Below the pieces are notes generated by a model. The model made no database searches. It was not told where the DNA came from and worked only from the letters and a program-made list of their open reading frames with translations. Below are positions 24,851 through 34,312 of a DNA stretch of 64,000 nucleotides, piece by piece. A program made the position numbers and the translations under genes. The stretch comes from CAXXIC01 sp049315325 (lineage in GTDB: Bacteria > Bacteroidota > Bacteroidia > Bacteroidales > UBA7332), in contig JBMOKJ010000002.1 of assembly GCA_049315325.1 (NCBI GenBank), positions 434,001-498,000 of the forward strand, written 5' to 3'. Positions within the stretch are counted from its first letter, which is position 1. Every line of letters starts with the position of its first letter.

Positions 24851-26119
24851 TTATTCTACAGGAATATCTTTGTTTACATTTTTGCAACCAATCAACGCAT
24901 ACCAAAGCATGTAAGCGACGCAGATAAACATCACCCAATAGCTGCTGATGTAACCAAAGTGGTCGGATACAGAACCTTGGATAAGTGGCACGATACCGCC
25001 ACCGCACACCATCACCATAAAGATACCGGCGCCTGCAGCTGTATATTTACCTAGGCCTTCAACAGCCAAGTTAAACACACCTCCCCACATGATGGATGTA
25101 CACAATCCGCACAACACGAGATAGAGAATACTGATTGGAACTTCAACACCGAAATGAGGCATCGAGACGGTAGTCGTTATCGGACTGATAATAGCTAAAA
25201 GAATTAAAACCAAACCTAATGAAGAAACGCCAATAATCATCGCTTTGCTGGAAACTTTTGCACCGATAGAGGCGCCAATCAGACGACCCACGAGCATAAG
25301 CAACCAATAAACACCCACGATACTACCTGCAGTAGTTGCTTCGATTCCCAATCCCGGATTTGAAGCCGATTTAGAAGCTGTCATAAAGAGATTAGCTGTA
25401 CTTGGAATACCAATTTCGATACCTACATAAATGAAAATGGCAATTGCTCCAAATATAAAGTGACGGAAAGAGAGTGGACTGTGTGAGTGTTTTACTTTAC
25501 GCTCGGCAGCAGTTTCCATGTGTGGTTCAGGTATGTTCACAAAAGAAAGTACCACGAATGCAAGAGCAAATATACCTAATGCAAGAAATAATGCTGGATT
25601 TGCTTTCTCAATAGTGCGACCAGCCTCTGCACCCATCAAAAATCCAACGAGCATTGGGGTAATTGTAGCACCAATCGAGTTGATTGAACCGCCAAATTGC
25701 AACAAACGGTTACCAGAGTTTCCTCCACCGCCTAATGTATTCAACATCGGGTTTACAACGGTATTCAACATACACATAGAGAACCCAGAAATAAATGTTC
25801 CTACCAAGTAAACGCTGAAAAGACCAACTTGGCCTGAAAGAAACTGAACACCAACGCCCACAAATCCAACTGCAATAGCAGAAAGAGCGGTCACTTTATA
25901 TCCGAATTTTTTAAGCATGATTCCAGCAGGAATTCCCATAAAGGCGTATGCCATGAAGTTACCTAGAAATCCTAACTGAGATTGAAAGTTGGTTGCACCG
26001 AATTGTTTTGCCACAATAACGCCCATCGGACTCGGTAGTCCTGTAACGAAAGCAATCATAAAAAACAGAGCAAACATCATTGCAATAGGCAATGCATAGC
26101 TTTTTTGAGTTGTTGTCAT
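24851..26119 (-). CDS. Glucose/galactose-type MFS transporter (FucP/GluP family)
   Basis: This inner-membrane protein of 422 residues has about 12 membrane segments. It resembles sugar-proton symporters of the FucP/GluP group: FMIAFVTGLPSPMGVIVAKQF in the first helix region, GIMLKKFGYK as the cytoplasmic loop, and NTVVNPMLNTLGG with conserved Asn and Pro. Its position between galM and galK makes galactose the most likely substrate, though glucose cannot be excluded. The gap to galK is 75 nt and to galM 38 nt, consistent with one operon. Confidence 0.88.
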   Translation of the reverse strand: MTTTQKSYALPIAMMFALFFMIAFVTGLPSPMGVIVAKQFGATNFQSQLGFLGNFMAYAFMGIPAGIMLKKFGYKVTALSAIAVGFVGVGVQFLSGQVGLFSVYLVGTFISGFSMCMLNTVVNPMLNTLGGGGNSGNRLLQFGGSINSIGATITPMLVGFLMGAEAGRTIEKANPALFLALGIFALAFVVLSFVNIPEPHMETAAERKVKHSHSPLSFRHFIFGAIAIFIYVGIEIGIPSTANLFMTASKSASNPGLGIEATTAGSIVGVYWLLMLVGRLIGASIGAKVSSKAMIIGVSSLGLVLILLAIISPITTTVSMPHFGVEVPISILYLVLCGLCTSIMWGGVFNLAVEGLGKYTAAGAGIFMVMVCGGGIVPLIQGSVSDHFGYISSYWVMFICVAYMLWYALIGCKNVNKDIPVE

Positions 26120-26157
26120 TTTGATTTAAGTTTTAAGTTTAGTTTATTGTTTGTGTT

Positions 26158-27234
26158 TTATTTTTTTACCGAAAATTTGTAGATGCAGGTCTGAGTGTAT
26201 AATTCCCCAGGTTTTAGGACACAAGAAGGGAAGTGAGGTTTGTTTGGAGTATCGGGGAAGTGTTGAGTTTCTAAGCAGAAAGCGCTGCGTTTTGGATAGG
26301 TTTTGCCGTTCTTTCCTTCAAATCCATCAAGCCAGTTGCCAGTATATAGTTGCACGCCAGGTTCGGTGGTGAATGTCTCTAATATTATGCCCGTTTTAGG
26401 TGAATAGGCTGTAGCCGCGAGAGTTAACTGACCTGGATATTGTTTGTCGATTACATAATTGTGGTCGTAGCCAACGCCAGAAATTAATTGGTCGAAATCA
26501 GCTTCAATGCGTTCTCCAATCAATGTTGGAAATGTGAAATCCATTGGTGTGCCTGCTACTTTCACGATTTCGCCACTTGGAATCATCACATCGCTACCTG
26601 GAGTGTAAAACTCAGCATTGATTTGCAAAGTGTGATCGCAAATAGACTCATCCCCAGCCCCAGATAGGTTGAAGAATGAGTGATTTGTGAGGTTACAAAG
26701 TGTCGTTTTGTCGGTAGTAGCTTCGTAGCGAATGTCAAAAGCGTTATCGTCAGTTAGTTTGTAAGTCATTTTCACAGACAATGTACCTGGGAAACCTTCC
26801 TCACCGTCTGGTGAGATCAAGCTTAACTCAAGCGTTTGAGTATCAATTTGTTTAGCATCCCACACTTTTGAGTCGAAACCCTCTTTCCCACCGTGAAGAT
26901 TGTTTGGTCCATTATTAACGGCCAATGTGTATTCTTTACCTTCGAGAGTAAATTTTCCGTTTGCTATGCGGTTGCCGTATCGTCCAATAGCTGCACCGAG
27001 ATAGGTGGGTTTCAAATCAACATATCTTTTCAATGTTTGATGACCAAGCACTACATCTACTAATTTTCCATTTATATCTGGAACCATTATTGAAACTGGA
27101 AATGCTCCAAAATTTGTTACACAGATTTCACATCCGTTTTTGTTTGTTAATACAAATAAATCAACTTGTTTCTCTTCTACTACTGCTTGAAAATCAGTTC
27201 TATTTAGACCTGACAGTGTTGTTTGTGCTCTCAT
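26158..27234 (-). CDS. galM: Aldose 1-epimerase (galactose mutarotase)
   Basis: This 358-residue protein interconverts beta- and alpha-galactose, supplying the alpha anomer to galactokinase. Family motifs include NFGAFPVSIMVPD, LGAAIGRYGNRIANGKF, NNGPNNLHGGKEGFDSKVWDA, the catalytic-type His in CNLTNHSFFNLSG, and the basic Glu region TTEPGVQLYTGN. No signal peptide is evident, so it would be cytosolic. It is the first gene of the gal operon. No clear TAnnTTTG promoter is visible in the 130 nt upstream. Confidence 0.95.
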   Translation of the reverse strand: MRAQTTLSGLNRTDFQAVVEEKQVDLFVLTNKNGCEICVTNFGAFPVSIMVPDINGKLVDVVLGHQTLKRYVDLKPTYLGAAIGRYGNRIANGKFTLEGKEYTLAVNNGPNNLHGGKEGFDSKVWDAKQIDTQTLELSLISPDGEEGFPGTLSVKMTYKLTDDNAFDIRYEATTDKTTLCNLTNHSFFNLSGAGDESICDHTLQINAEFYTPGSDVMIPSGEIVKVAGTPMDFTFPTLIGERIEADFDQLISGVGYDHNYVIDKQYPGQLTLAATAYSPKTGIILETFTTEPGVQLYTGNWLDGFEGKNGKTYPKRSAFCLETQHFPDTPNKPHFPSCVLKPGELYTQTCIYKFSVKK

Positions 27235-27366
27235 GATTTATACGATAAAATTATAAAAATTGGGTTTTTAATGCGAAGGGTAAAATTAGGTAGCATTATT
27301 TTATTTCAGTAGCATTCTATTATGTTTTACAGCATAAATTATGTTGAATTTAAGTTTTAATACGCC

Positions 27367-28449
27367 TTATCGAGGCGCTTTAGTATATAAATAGACTGCC
27401 AATATTGAAAAAACTATATTTGGAATCCAAACAGCTACTGATGCTGAAGTATAACCACTAACAGCAAAAGACGATGAAACGGTCATAAACAAAATATAGG
27501 TAAAACTCAATCCAAGACCAATACCAATGTTGAGGCCCATTCCTCCTTTTATTTTGCGCGAAGAGATTGAGATTCCAATGGTTGTGAGAATAAATGAAGC
27601 AAAAGCCATGGCATAGCGACGATAATATTCAATTTCGAAGTCCTTGATGTTGGCAAATCCTCGCTCTTTTTGTTGAGCAATGTGTTTCTGTAGTTGCGGA
27701 GACGTCATTTGCTCTTGATCGCCTCGCGAAATCAAGAAATCGGAAGGTTCAATATTGATTGTGGTGTCTAACGACGCTCCTCTAATCAGTTGTTCACGTT
27801 TGCCGTGGAGATTGCGAATTAGGTAGCTTTTAACGGTCCAACGGTGGAGTGTATCGTATTGTATAGAAGTGGCTGTGAGTCTTGATTTGAGGGATTTGCC
27901 AATGAATTTTTCTAATGAGAAACTACTCCCAGTTTTTGATTGATTGTCGTAGCTGTCGAAGTGAGCAACTACACCCGAATCTACGAAAAGTTGAATATTG
28001 TGAGCATATTCAATTTTCTTATTTCTGAAGTAAGTATTCTGAAAATTTATACGTATTACATTAGAAGGTGGTATTACAAAGGCACTAATTGTAACATTTG
28101 TAAGTGCAATAATTAATGCTGAAATCAGATAGGGTCGCATTAGCCGTTGGAGGCTTATACCACTAGAAAGCATAGCGATAATTTCGGAATTATCAGCCAA
28201 TTTTGAAGTGAAAAAAATGACTGCAATGAAAGTGAAAAGCGGACTAAAAAGATTCGAGAAATAGGGGATAAAGTTGAGGTAATAATCGAAAACAATCTTC
28301 TTAATTGGAGCATCGTGATTCATGAAATTATCGAGGTTTTCGTTAATGTCAAACACCACAGCAATCGATATGATGAGGAGAATGGAGAAGAAATAGGTTC
28401 CTAGGAACTTCTTAATGATATAGATGTCAATTCGATTAAATAATTTCAT
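27367..28449 (-). CDS. LptF/LptG-family permease
   Basis: This 360-residue inner-membrane protein is an LptF/G-type permease of the lipopolysaccharide export ABC complex. The N-terminus (IDIYIIKKFLGTYFFSILLIISIAVVFDI) and three further N-terminal helices are followed by a periplasmic beta-jellyroll-like domain (about 150-260) and two C-terminal helices (ASFILTTIGISISSRK). It cannot be told apart as LptF or LptG by sequence alone. It starts 5 nt after tgt, so the two genes are probably cotranscribed and translated together. Confidence 0.85.
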   Translation of the reverse strand: MKLFNRIDIYIIKKFLGTYFFSILLIISIAVVFDINENLDNFMNHDAPIKKIVFDYYLNFIPYFSNLFSPLFTFIAVIFFTSKLADNSEIIAMLSSGISLQRLMRPYLISALIIALTNVTISAFVIPPSNVIRINFQNTYFRNKKIEYAHNIQLFVDSGVVAHFDSYDNQSKTGSSFSLEKFIGKSLKSRLTATSIQYDTLHRWTVKSYLIRNLHGKREQLIRGASLDTTINIEPSDFLISRGDQEQMTSPQLQKHIAQQKERGFANIKDFEIEYYRRYAMAFASFILTTIGISISSRKIKGGMGLNIGIGLGLSFTYILFMTVSSSFAVSGYTSASVAVWIPNIVFSILAVYLYTKAPR

Positions 28450-28454
28450 TTCTT

Positions 28455-29585
28455 TTATAAACGTGTTGTTACTTTTTCAATCATCACTCGTTTCCAATCC
28501 ATGAAACTGCCAGCTATAATTTGACCGCGAGCCTCTTGCGTGAGCCAAACGTAAAATGCAAGGTTGTGAATCGAAGCGATTTGCAAAGCTAATAATTCGT
28601 TGCTGATAAACAAGTGTCGGAGATAAGCCTTGCTGTAGAGTCGATCCACTTCGGAAGCCCCATCGGCTTCGATAGGAGAGAAGTCGTCTGCCCAACGCTT
28701 GTTTTTCATATTCATAATGCCCTCTTTGGTGAACAGCATTCCGTTGCGACCATTTCGGGTAGGCATTACGCAGTCGAACATATCCACCCCGCGCTCAATC
28801 CCTTCGAGAATGTTGGCCGGAGTGCCCACACCCATCAGATAACGAGGTTTGGCTTTGGGGAGAATTTCGTTGACCACCTCAATCATCTCGTACATCTTTT
28901 CGACAGGTTCGCCTACGGCCAATCCGCCAATGGCATTGCCATCACACCCTTTTTCAACGATGTATTCTGCCGCTTGTCTTCGTAAATCGGGATAAACACA
29001 ACCTTGTACAATGGGGAAGAATGTTTGACGATAACCGTATTTCCCCTCCGTTTCGCTAAAGCGTTTCAATCCGCGATCGAGCCACCGCTGCGTCAGTTCG
29101 AGCGATTTTTTTGCATAATTGAAATCTGAAGTTCCTGGAGGACATTCGTCGAAAGCCATCGTGATATCAGCACCGATAATACGCTGAATGTCAACTACTC
29201 GTTCTGGTGTGAAAATATGCTTCGACCCGTCGATGTGCGATCGGAATTCAGCACCTTCTTCTCTCAATTTGCGGATTCCTGCCAGCGAAAATACCTGAAA
29301 ACCACCGCTATCTGTCAGAATCGGACGATCCCAGCCGTTGAATTTATGCAATCCACCGGCTCGTTCCATAATGTCCAACCCTGGACGTAGGTAGAGGTGA
29401 TAGGTATTCCCCAAAATAATTTGTGCTTTGATATCGTTCTTCAACTCCTGCTGATGAACCGCTTTCACCGAAGCGACTGTTCCCACCGGCATGAATATCG
29501 GTGTCAGAATTTTGCCGTGGTCGGTGGTGATTTCACCTGCTCGTGCATTGCTATTGGGGTCGGTATGTTGTAATTTGAAATCCAT
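28455..29585 (-). CDS. tgt: tRNA-guanine transglycosylase without zinc cysteines
   Basis: The product has 376 residues from the ATG at 29585. A TTG start at 29609 is possible but less likely. It exchanges guanine 34 for preQ1 in tRNAs with GUN anticodons during queuosine synthesis. Motifs are ILTDSGGFQVFSL (90-101) with the catalytic-type D92, VQGCVYPDLR, GGLAVGEP and the nucleophile region DMFDCVMPTRNGRNG (D271). The usual zinc ligands CxCxxC are replaced: the aligned stretch is EADGASEVDRLYSKAY (306-321), although the His of SIHNLAFY remains. It couples to the queuosine operon at 52-55 kb. Confidence 0.94.
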   Translation of the reverse strand: MDFKLQHTDPNSNARAGEITTDHGKILTPIFMPVGTVASVKAVHQQELKNDIKAQIILGNTYHLYLRPGLDIMERAGGLHKFNGWDRPILTDSGGFQVFSLAGIRKLREEGAEFRSHIDGSKHIFTPERVVDIQRIIGADITMAFDECPPGTSDFNYAKKSLELTQRWLDRGLKRFSETEGKYGYRQTFFPIVQGCVYPDLRRQAAEYIVEKGCDGNAIGGLAVGEPVEKMYEMIEVVNEILPKAKPRYLMGVGTPANILEGIERGVDMFDCVMPTRNGRNGMLFTKEGIMNMKNKRWADDFSPIEADGASEVDRLYSKAYLRHLFISNELLALQIASIHNLAFYVWLTQEARGQIIAGSFMDWKRVMIEKVTTRL

Positions 29586-29713
29586 TTGTTTATCCCGCAG
29601 ATTTTGCAAATCCCGCAGATTCTTAATCTTGCATAAAGCGGAATAGTTGCGTATTCTTTTAACTCCTTAGCGAAGCGATAACTTCTACTAACTTCCTTTT
29701 ACTTCTTGATATT

Positions 29714-31399
29714 CTATTCCATCAATTTGCGGTAGCGAACACGTTTTGGTTCGACGTTGCCCATCCGCATTTTTTTGTTCTCTTCGTAATCGCTGTATCC
29801 GCCTTCGAAATAGAAAACTTCCGAATTGCCTTCGAATGCTAGAATGTGAGTGCAGATACGGTCTAAGAACCAACGGTCATGCGAAATCACAACGGCACAA
29901 CCTGCGAAGTTTTCTAGACCTTCTTCCAATGCACGAAGCGTATTTACATCAATATCGTTGGTCGGCTCATCGAGCAGAAGCACGTTGCCTTCTTCTTTTA
30001 GTGCCATCGCGAGGTGCAGACGGTTTCGTTCACCACCTGATAAGATGCTGGCTAATTTTTCTTGGTCGCCGCCCGCAAAGTTGAAGCGCGACAGATAAGC
30101 ACGTGCATTCAATTCGCGACCACCTAGTTTGATGGTTTCCACGCCACCAGAAATGATTTGGTAAACTGTTTTGTTTGGGTCAATGTCTTTGTGTGATTGG
30201 TCAACATACGAAACTTTGACAGTCTCGCCAACTTCAAAAGTCCCTTTATCTGCTTTTTCCATCTCCATAATGAGGCGGAATAGTGTGGTTTTACCTGCAC
30301 CGTTAGGTCCAATAATTCCCACAATACCATTTGGAGGAAGCATAAAGTTGAGATTGTCGAACAACAGTTTTTCACCATAAGCTTTCGTCACGCCTTGTGC
30401 TTCGATTACTTTGTTTCCTAAACGTGGTCCATTCGGGATGTATATTTCGAGCTTTTCTTCGCGCTCTTTTTGGTCTTCGTTCAGCAATTTGTCATAAGCT
30501 CCGAGACGTGCTTTCCCTTTTGCTTGACGTGCTTTCGGAGCCATGCGCACCCAATCCAACTCGCGCTCAAGTGTTTTGCGGCGTTTGCTGGCGGTTTTCT
30601 CCTCTTGCTCCATGCGTTTGGTCTTTTGCTCCAACCACGAGGTGTAGTTTCCTTTCCAAGGAATGCCTTCGCCGCGGTCGAGTTCGAGAATCCAGCCTGC
30701 CACGTGATCGAGGAAGTAGCGGTCGTGGGTAATTGCAATCACTGTGCCGGCATATTGTTGCAAGTGTTGTTCCAACCAGTCGATAGATTCTGCATCCAAG
30801 TGGTTGGTTGGCTCATCGAGGAGCAAAATGTCGGGTTGTTGAAGCAATAAACGGCAAAGTGCCACTCGACGACGCTCACCACCAGATAGGTGCTTCACCG
30901 ATTGATCTTCGGGCGGACAACGCAATGCATCCATCGCACGCTCTAGTTTGTTGTCGAGGTTCCACGCATCGGTGGCATCGATTATATCTTGTAATTCCGC
31001 TTGACGAGCAAACAGTTGATCCATCTTGTCGCCATCCTCGTAATATTCTGGCAATCCGAATTTTTCGTTAATCTCTTCGTACTCTTTGAGGGTATCGACA
31101 ATGGGTTGAACACCTTCCATCACAATTTCTTTCACCGTTTTGGCTTCGTCGAGATGCGGCTCTTGCTCCAAATATCCGACAGAATAGCCGGGTGAAAAGA
31201 CCACTTCGCCTTGGTAAGATTTCTCCAATCCGGCAATGATTTTCAATAAGGTCGATTTTCCGGATCCGTTGAGACCGATGATACCGATTTTGGCACCGTA
31301 GAAAAATGAGAGGTAAATGTCTTTAAGAACTTGTTTTTGAGGGGGATATATTTTACTGACACCCACCATCGAGAAGATTACTTTTTTATCGTCTGCCAT
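29714..31399 (-). CDS. ettA: Energy-dependent translational throttle protein EttA (ABC-F)
   Basis: This 561-residue soluble ABC-F ATPase binds the ribosomal E site and gates translation elongation by ATP/ADP ratio. It has two nucleotide-binding domains. The first has Walker A GLNGSGKST (42-50), signature LSGGERRRVALC and Walker B ILLLDEPTNHLD. The second has GPNGAGKTT and a matching LSGGERNR signature. The linker KTKRMEQEEKTASKRRKTLERELDWVRMAPKARQ is the EttA type, and length matches (about 555 residues). A TATCTTTG element lies upstream at 31457-31450. Confidence 0.94.
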   Translation of the reverse strand: MADDKKVIFSMVGVSKIYPPQKQVLKDIYLSFFYGAKIGIIGLNGSGKSTLLKIIAGLEKSYQGEVVFSPGYSVGYLEQEPHLDEAKTVKEIVMEGVQPIVDTLKEYEEINEKFGLPEYYEDGDKMDQLFARQAELQDIIDATDAWNLDNKLERAMDALRCPPEDQSVKHLSGGERRRVALCRLLLQQPDILLLDEPTNHLDAESIDWLEQHLQQYAGTVIAITHDRYFLDHVAGWILELDRGEGIPWKGNYTSWLEQKTKRMEQEEKTASKRRKTLERELDWVRMAPKARQAKGKARLGAYDKLLNEDQKEREEKLEIYIPNGPRLGNKVIEAQGVTKAYGEKLLFDNLNFMLPPNGIVGIIGPNGAGKTTLFRLIMEMEKADKGTFEVGETVKVSYVDQSHKDIDPNKTVYQIISGGVETIKLGGRELNARAYLSRFNFAGGDQEKLASILSGGERNRLHLAMALKEEGNVLLLDEPTNDIDVNTLRALEEGLENFAGCAVVISHDRWFLDRICTHILAFEGNSEVFYFEGGYSDYEENKKMRMGNVEPKRVRYRKLME

Positions 31400-31449
31400 A
31401 AACTGATATGAATAGATATTTTGTGAATTTAGTTTTGATTTTGTGATTG

Positions 31450-31457
31450 CAAAGATA
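31450..31457 (-). promoter_or_regulatory. -7 element upstream of ettA
   Basis: TATCTTTG on the minus strand, about 50 nt before the ettA ATG. No TTTG is seen at the -33 position. Confidence 0.4.
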
Positions 31458-31568
31458 GAGATTTTCGGCGACTTTAATAACTCGGTGCAGCAGTTAGCTG
31501 AGCTGAATCGTTCTCCAGCAAATGGGCGCGTATTATTTAAAGAATACTTAGAGAATAGTGGAAACTTA

Positions 31569-32297
31569 TTATTTGAATAGATTGTATTTTAATATGCAAT
31601 AAATCGCTCTCACACCATCTTTCCAGCTGATTTTTTTTCCTTCGGCAAAAGTTCTGCCATAATAAGAGATTCCCACTTCGTAGATGCGTACATTGGGAAT
31701 ACGGGAAATTTTGGTTGTCACCTCTGGCTCAAACCCAAAACGGTTTTCATTGAGAGTGATGCCTTTAATCATCGAAGAGTCAAAGAGTTTATAACATGTC
31801 TCCATATCCGTAAGGTTCAAATTAGTGAACATATTGGATAGAAATGTTAAGCACTTATTGCCAATTGAGTGCCAAAAGAAGAGGATTCGGTGTGGGTTAT
31901 TTCCCATAAATCGAGACCCATACACCACATCGGCAAACCCATTGACAATTGGTTTCAAAAGATCGTTGTATTCCATCGGGTCATATTCCAAATCGGCGTC
32001 TTGAATTATCAGATATTCTCCCGTTGCTACCTTGATGCCCGTGTGTAAGGCCGCACCCTTGCCCTGGTTTATCGCATGTTTGAAGTATTGAATGTTAAGC
32101 TGACTGTTTTGAGCCATATAGTTTTGGATTGCTTTTTCGGTATTGTCTTTGGAGCAATCATTCACAATGATAACCTCCTTTTCGATGCCGTTAATAAGTG
32201 TCACCGATTTAATTTTGTTTAAAACAAAGTGAATAGTTTTTTCTTCGTTATACGCTGGTATAATGATGGATAATTTACTAATCGTTTTCTCAGTCAT
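31569..32297 (-). CDS. Family 2 glycosyltransferase (polyprenyl-phosphate sugar synthase-like)
   Basis: This 242-residue cytosolic GT-A enzyme has motifs LSIIIPAYNEEKTI, IIVNDCSKDNT and QDADLEYDPMEY (the DxD-type metal site), and later ISWKDGVRAI. It resembles dolichol-phosphate mannose synthase/ArnC-like enzymes that attach a sugar to a polyprenyl phosphate. It starts 6 nt after the stop of an integral-membrane GT39/ArnT-like transferase, and the two together would make a lipid-linked sugar and then transfer it to a lipid or protein at the periplasmic face. The sugar identity is unknown. Confidence 0.88.
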   Translation of the reverse strand: MTEKTISKLSIIIPAYNEEKTIHFVLNKIKSVTLINGIEKEVIIVNDCSKDNTEKAIQNYMAQNSQLNIQYFKHAINQGKGAALHTGIKVATGEYLIIQDADLEYDPMEYNDLLKPIVNGFADVVYGSRFMGNNPHRILFFWHSIGNKCLTFLSNMFTNLNLTDMETCYKLFDSSMIKGITLNENRFGFEPEVTTKISRIPNVRIYEVGISYYGRTFAEGKKISWKDGVRAIYCILKYNLFK

Positions 32298-32303
32298 TTG
32301 TTC

Positions 32304-33968
32304 TTATTTTAATTCAATTATATAATCATTTGTCACACACAACTCCCTTGTTTTATTGTAAAGGAATTTCAATTTCAGATGCGTCACTTTGTATGCTGGC
32401 AAACGTTTGATCATTTTGTACTCAATGTGTTTCTCATCAAGCATCTTCAAACTCGGCTCATCTAAATAGATCCACGTCTGAGGTTTCAACTGATTCACTT
32501 TATCAATGGTAACTTCGGGTGTAATTCTTTTTCCATAAAAATCAAGAGAATAGCCAAACTTGTTGAGACGATAAAATTTATCTTTTGGAATCTTATTTTC
32601 GAATGCCAATTTACCCGCTTGCGACTCCGATTGATAGGTCAATAAGTTGGGGTATAAACTAAGGCTCAACAACAGGTTTAGCGCAATAGCGGTTACCATC
32701 GTTGGGATGAAAATTCGTTCGGTCTGCCCTTTGTAATGTTTGAAAATCAACCAGTTCACAACAAAAAGCAGCGCAATGATCAATGGCAATACGAAATTAT
32801 TCGAAGGGAAGAAGATGGTGAAATAGACCGCCATCAAAACCCAAAATGCATGCATCAACCCAAACTGAATGTTGCCGACTCGGCTTCTCCATTTATCGTT
32901 TAGCTCATAAATAAAATCGGCTGTAATGATTGCGGCAAAAGGAAACAATACAAAAATATAATGGGGCAATTTGTAAGCCGACATCGATAAGGCAATGAAT
33001 ACAAGCACAAATCCACCAAGTGTAATGTATTCTTCGTTCGTTTTGCTCTTGAATTTCTGAATCACTAGTCTTCTTATTTTCAAAAACAACGCAGGAATAA
33101 ACATCAATATCCATGGCTGAAAATCCCACAAAATGGTATGCATGAAATAGAAGTGGCTCGTGTCGTTTTTCCAATAATTCTCACCCGTTATTCTTCCAAA
33201 ACTTTGTGTCCAATAGAAAAAACGAAGACCGGAAGGCCCTTTCAATCCATACACCGTTTTCTCCGGATGAAGATCAAATTGCGTATAAAGGCCATAGCTC
33301 ATCGGAATTAAAAGAATTGCTACGATACCCAGCAAAATAAACCATTGCGGTTTGAAAATCTTTTTCCATTCTCTCTTCAGCATCAAATCTGTACCAAATG
33401 CAGCCGCTGGAATAATCAACGCAATAGGCCCTTTTGCCATCATCGCAAAGCCAAAACCAATTGACGCCAAAATCAAATTTTTCCATGACGGATTTTTCAA
33501 ATAAAGAGCAAGTTGCCAAATCGAAAACATGGTCAATCCCAACAGATTGGTGTCTGTTCTTACATCATTTGTTATCAAAAACAGAGCCTGACAACAGGCA
33601 ATAATTAATGCCGAAAGTCTCGCCTTTTCTTCGCTATACCACAGTTTTGCAAAACGATAAGTGCTGTAAATGCCCAACAACCCAATCAATACCGACGGCA
33701 GTTTGTAGGTGAAATTGGATGCCCCAAAAAGCATAAATGAGAGGGAAGATAACCAAAAAAGCAAAGGCGGTTTATCCAAATAATCCTGTCCTTGCTGATA
33801 AACATGCAAGAAACTCTTTGTCCAACTCATCTCAAGCGAAATCAATGAATATTGAGCAGCATCAATCTCCATTATGTCTATAAACATGTTGAAAAAATAG
33901 ATCAATAGGATAGCCGCAAAAAGAATAAGGTATTTATTCTCTTCAATTTTTATCGTAAATCGCTTCAT
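32304..33968 (-). CDS. ArnT/PMT-family membrane glycosyltransferase
   Basis: The product has 554 residues from the ATG at 33968. An upstream TTG at 34010 coincides with the promoter element and is rejected. It is a multi-pass membrane protein of the GT39/GT83 (PMT/ArnT) type. The first periplasmic loop has IDIMEIDAAQYSLISLEM and the acidic YLDKPPLLFWLSSLSFMLFG (conserved DKPP), and helices follow to about 450. Such enzymes transfer a sugar from polyprenyl phosphate to lipid A or protein. It is cotranscribed with the GT2 gene downstream. The acceptor is not indicated. Confidence 0.88.
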   Translation of the reverse strand: MKRFTIKIEENKYLILFAAILLIYFFNMFIDIMEIDAAQYSLISLEMSWTKSFLHVYQQGQDYLDKPPLLFWLSSLSFMLFGASNFTYKLPSVLIGLLGIYSTYRFAKLWYSEEKARLSALIIACCQALFLITNDVRTDTNLLGLTMFSIWQLALYLKNPSWKNLILASIGFGFAMMAKGPIALIIPAAAFGTDLMLKREWKKIFKPQWFILLGIVAILLIPMSYGLYTQFDLHPEKTVYGLKGPSGLRFFYWTQSFGRITGENYWKNDTSHFYFMHTILWDFQPWILMFIPALFLKIRRLVIQKFKSKTNEEYITLGGFVLVFIALSMSAYKLPHYIFVLFPFAAIITADFIYELNDKWRSRVGNIQFGLMHAFWVLMAVYFTIFFPSNNFVLPLIIALLFVVNWLIFKHYKGQTERIFIPTMVTAIALNLLLSLSLYPNLLTYQSESQAGKLAFENKIPKDKFYRLNKFGYSLDFYGKRITPEVTIDKVNQLKPQTWIYLDEPSLKMLDEKHIEYKMIKRLPAYKVTHLKLKFLYNKTRELCVTNDYIIELK

Positions 33969-34312
33969 AAAAGTATGAATCAGGTTGAATTTTTTTAATG
34001 TTGGTCGCAAAAGTAAATATTTATTATGAATAGAGAGGCAATCTTAATGGAATATGTCGCTATATGTATTGGTTTTCATCTTTCAATTATTTCTTAAATG
34101 AATCCCTTTCTTATTTTGAATGGTATTAATGGCATTAGAAATTCTAATAATACTGAGAAAGGGAAGAGCGCATTCCGCTAGCAATCTGGATGCCAACGGA
34201 ACATTATCTTACTGTTGTTCAAATCTGGGGGGACGGGGTTGGCTTTTGCAAAAGTAGAGAAATTAATTTTGCTTCTTAAATTTATTACACAATGCAAACT
34301 TAAGAGTTTATG
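33969..34312. other. Intergenic region between the ArnT-like and DKNYY genes
   Basis: The 344-bp spacer has a TAnnTTTG element at 34008-34015. It also holds an imperfect inverted repeat at 34173-34201 (TTCCG ... CGGAA) inside a GC-richer stretch that looks like an intergenic repeat. No gene is seen. Confidence 0.45.
34008..34015 (-). promoter_or_regulatory. -7 element upstream of the ArnT-like gene
   Basis: TACTTTTG on the minus strand, about 40 nt before the ATG at 33968. A TTG lies 23 nt further upstream (34041-34039). Confidence 0.45.

Noticed and set aside
33969..34010. Extended TTG start for the ArnT-like gene
   Set aside because: The extension overlaps the TACTTTTG promoter element and adds residues that do not fit the signal-anchor start.
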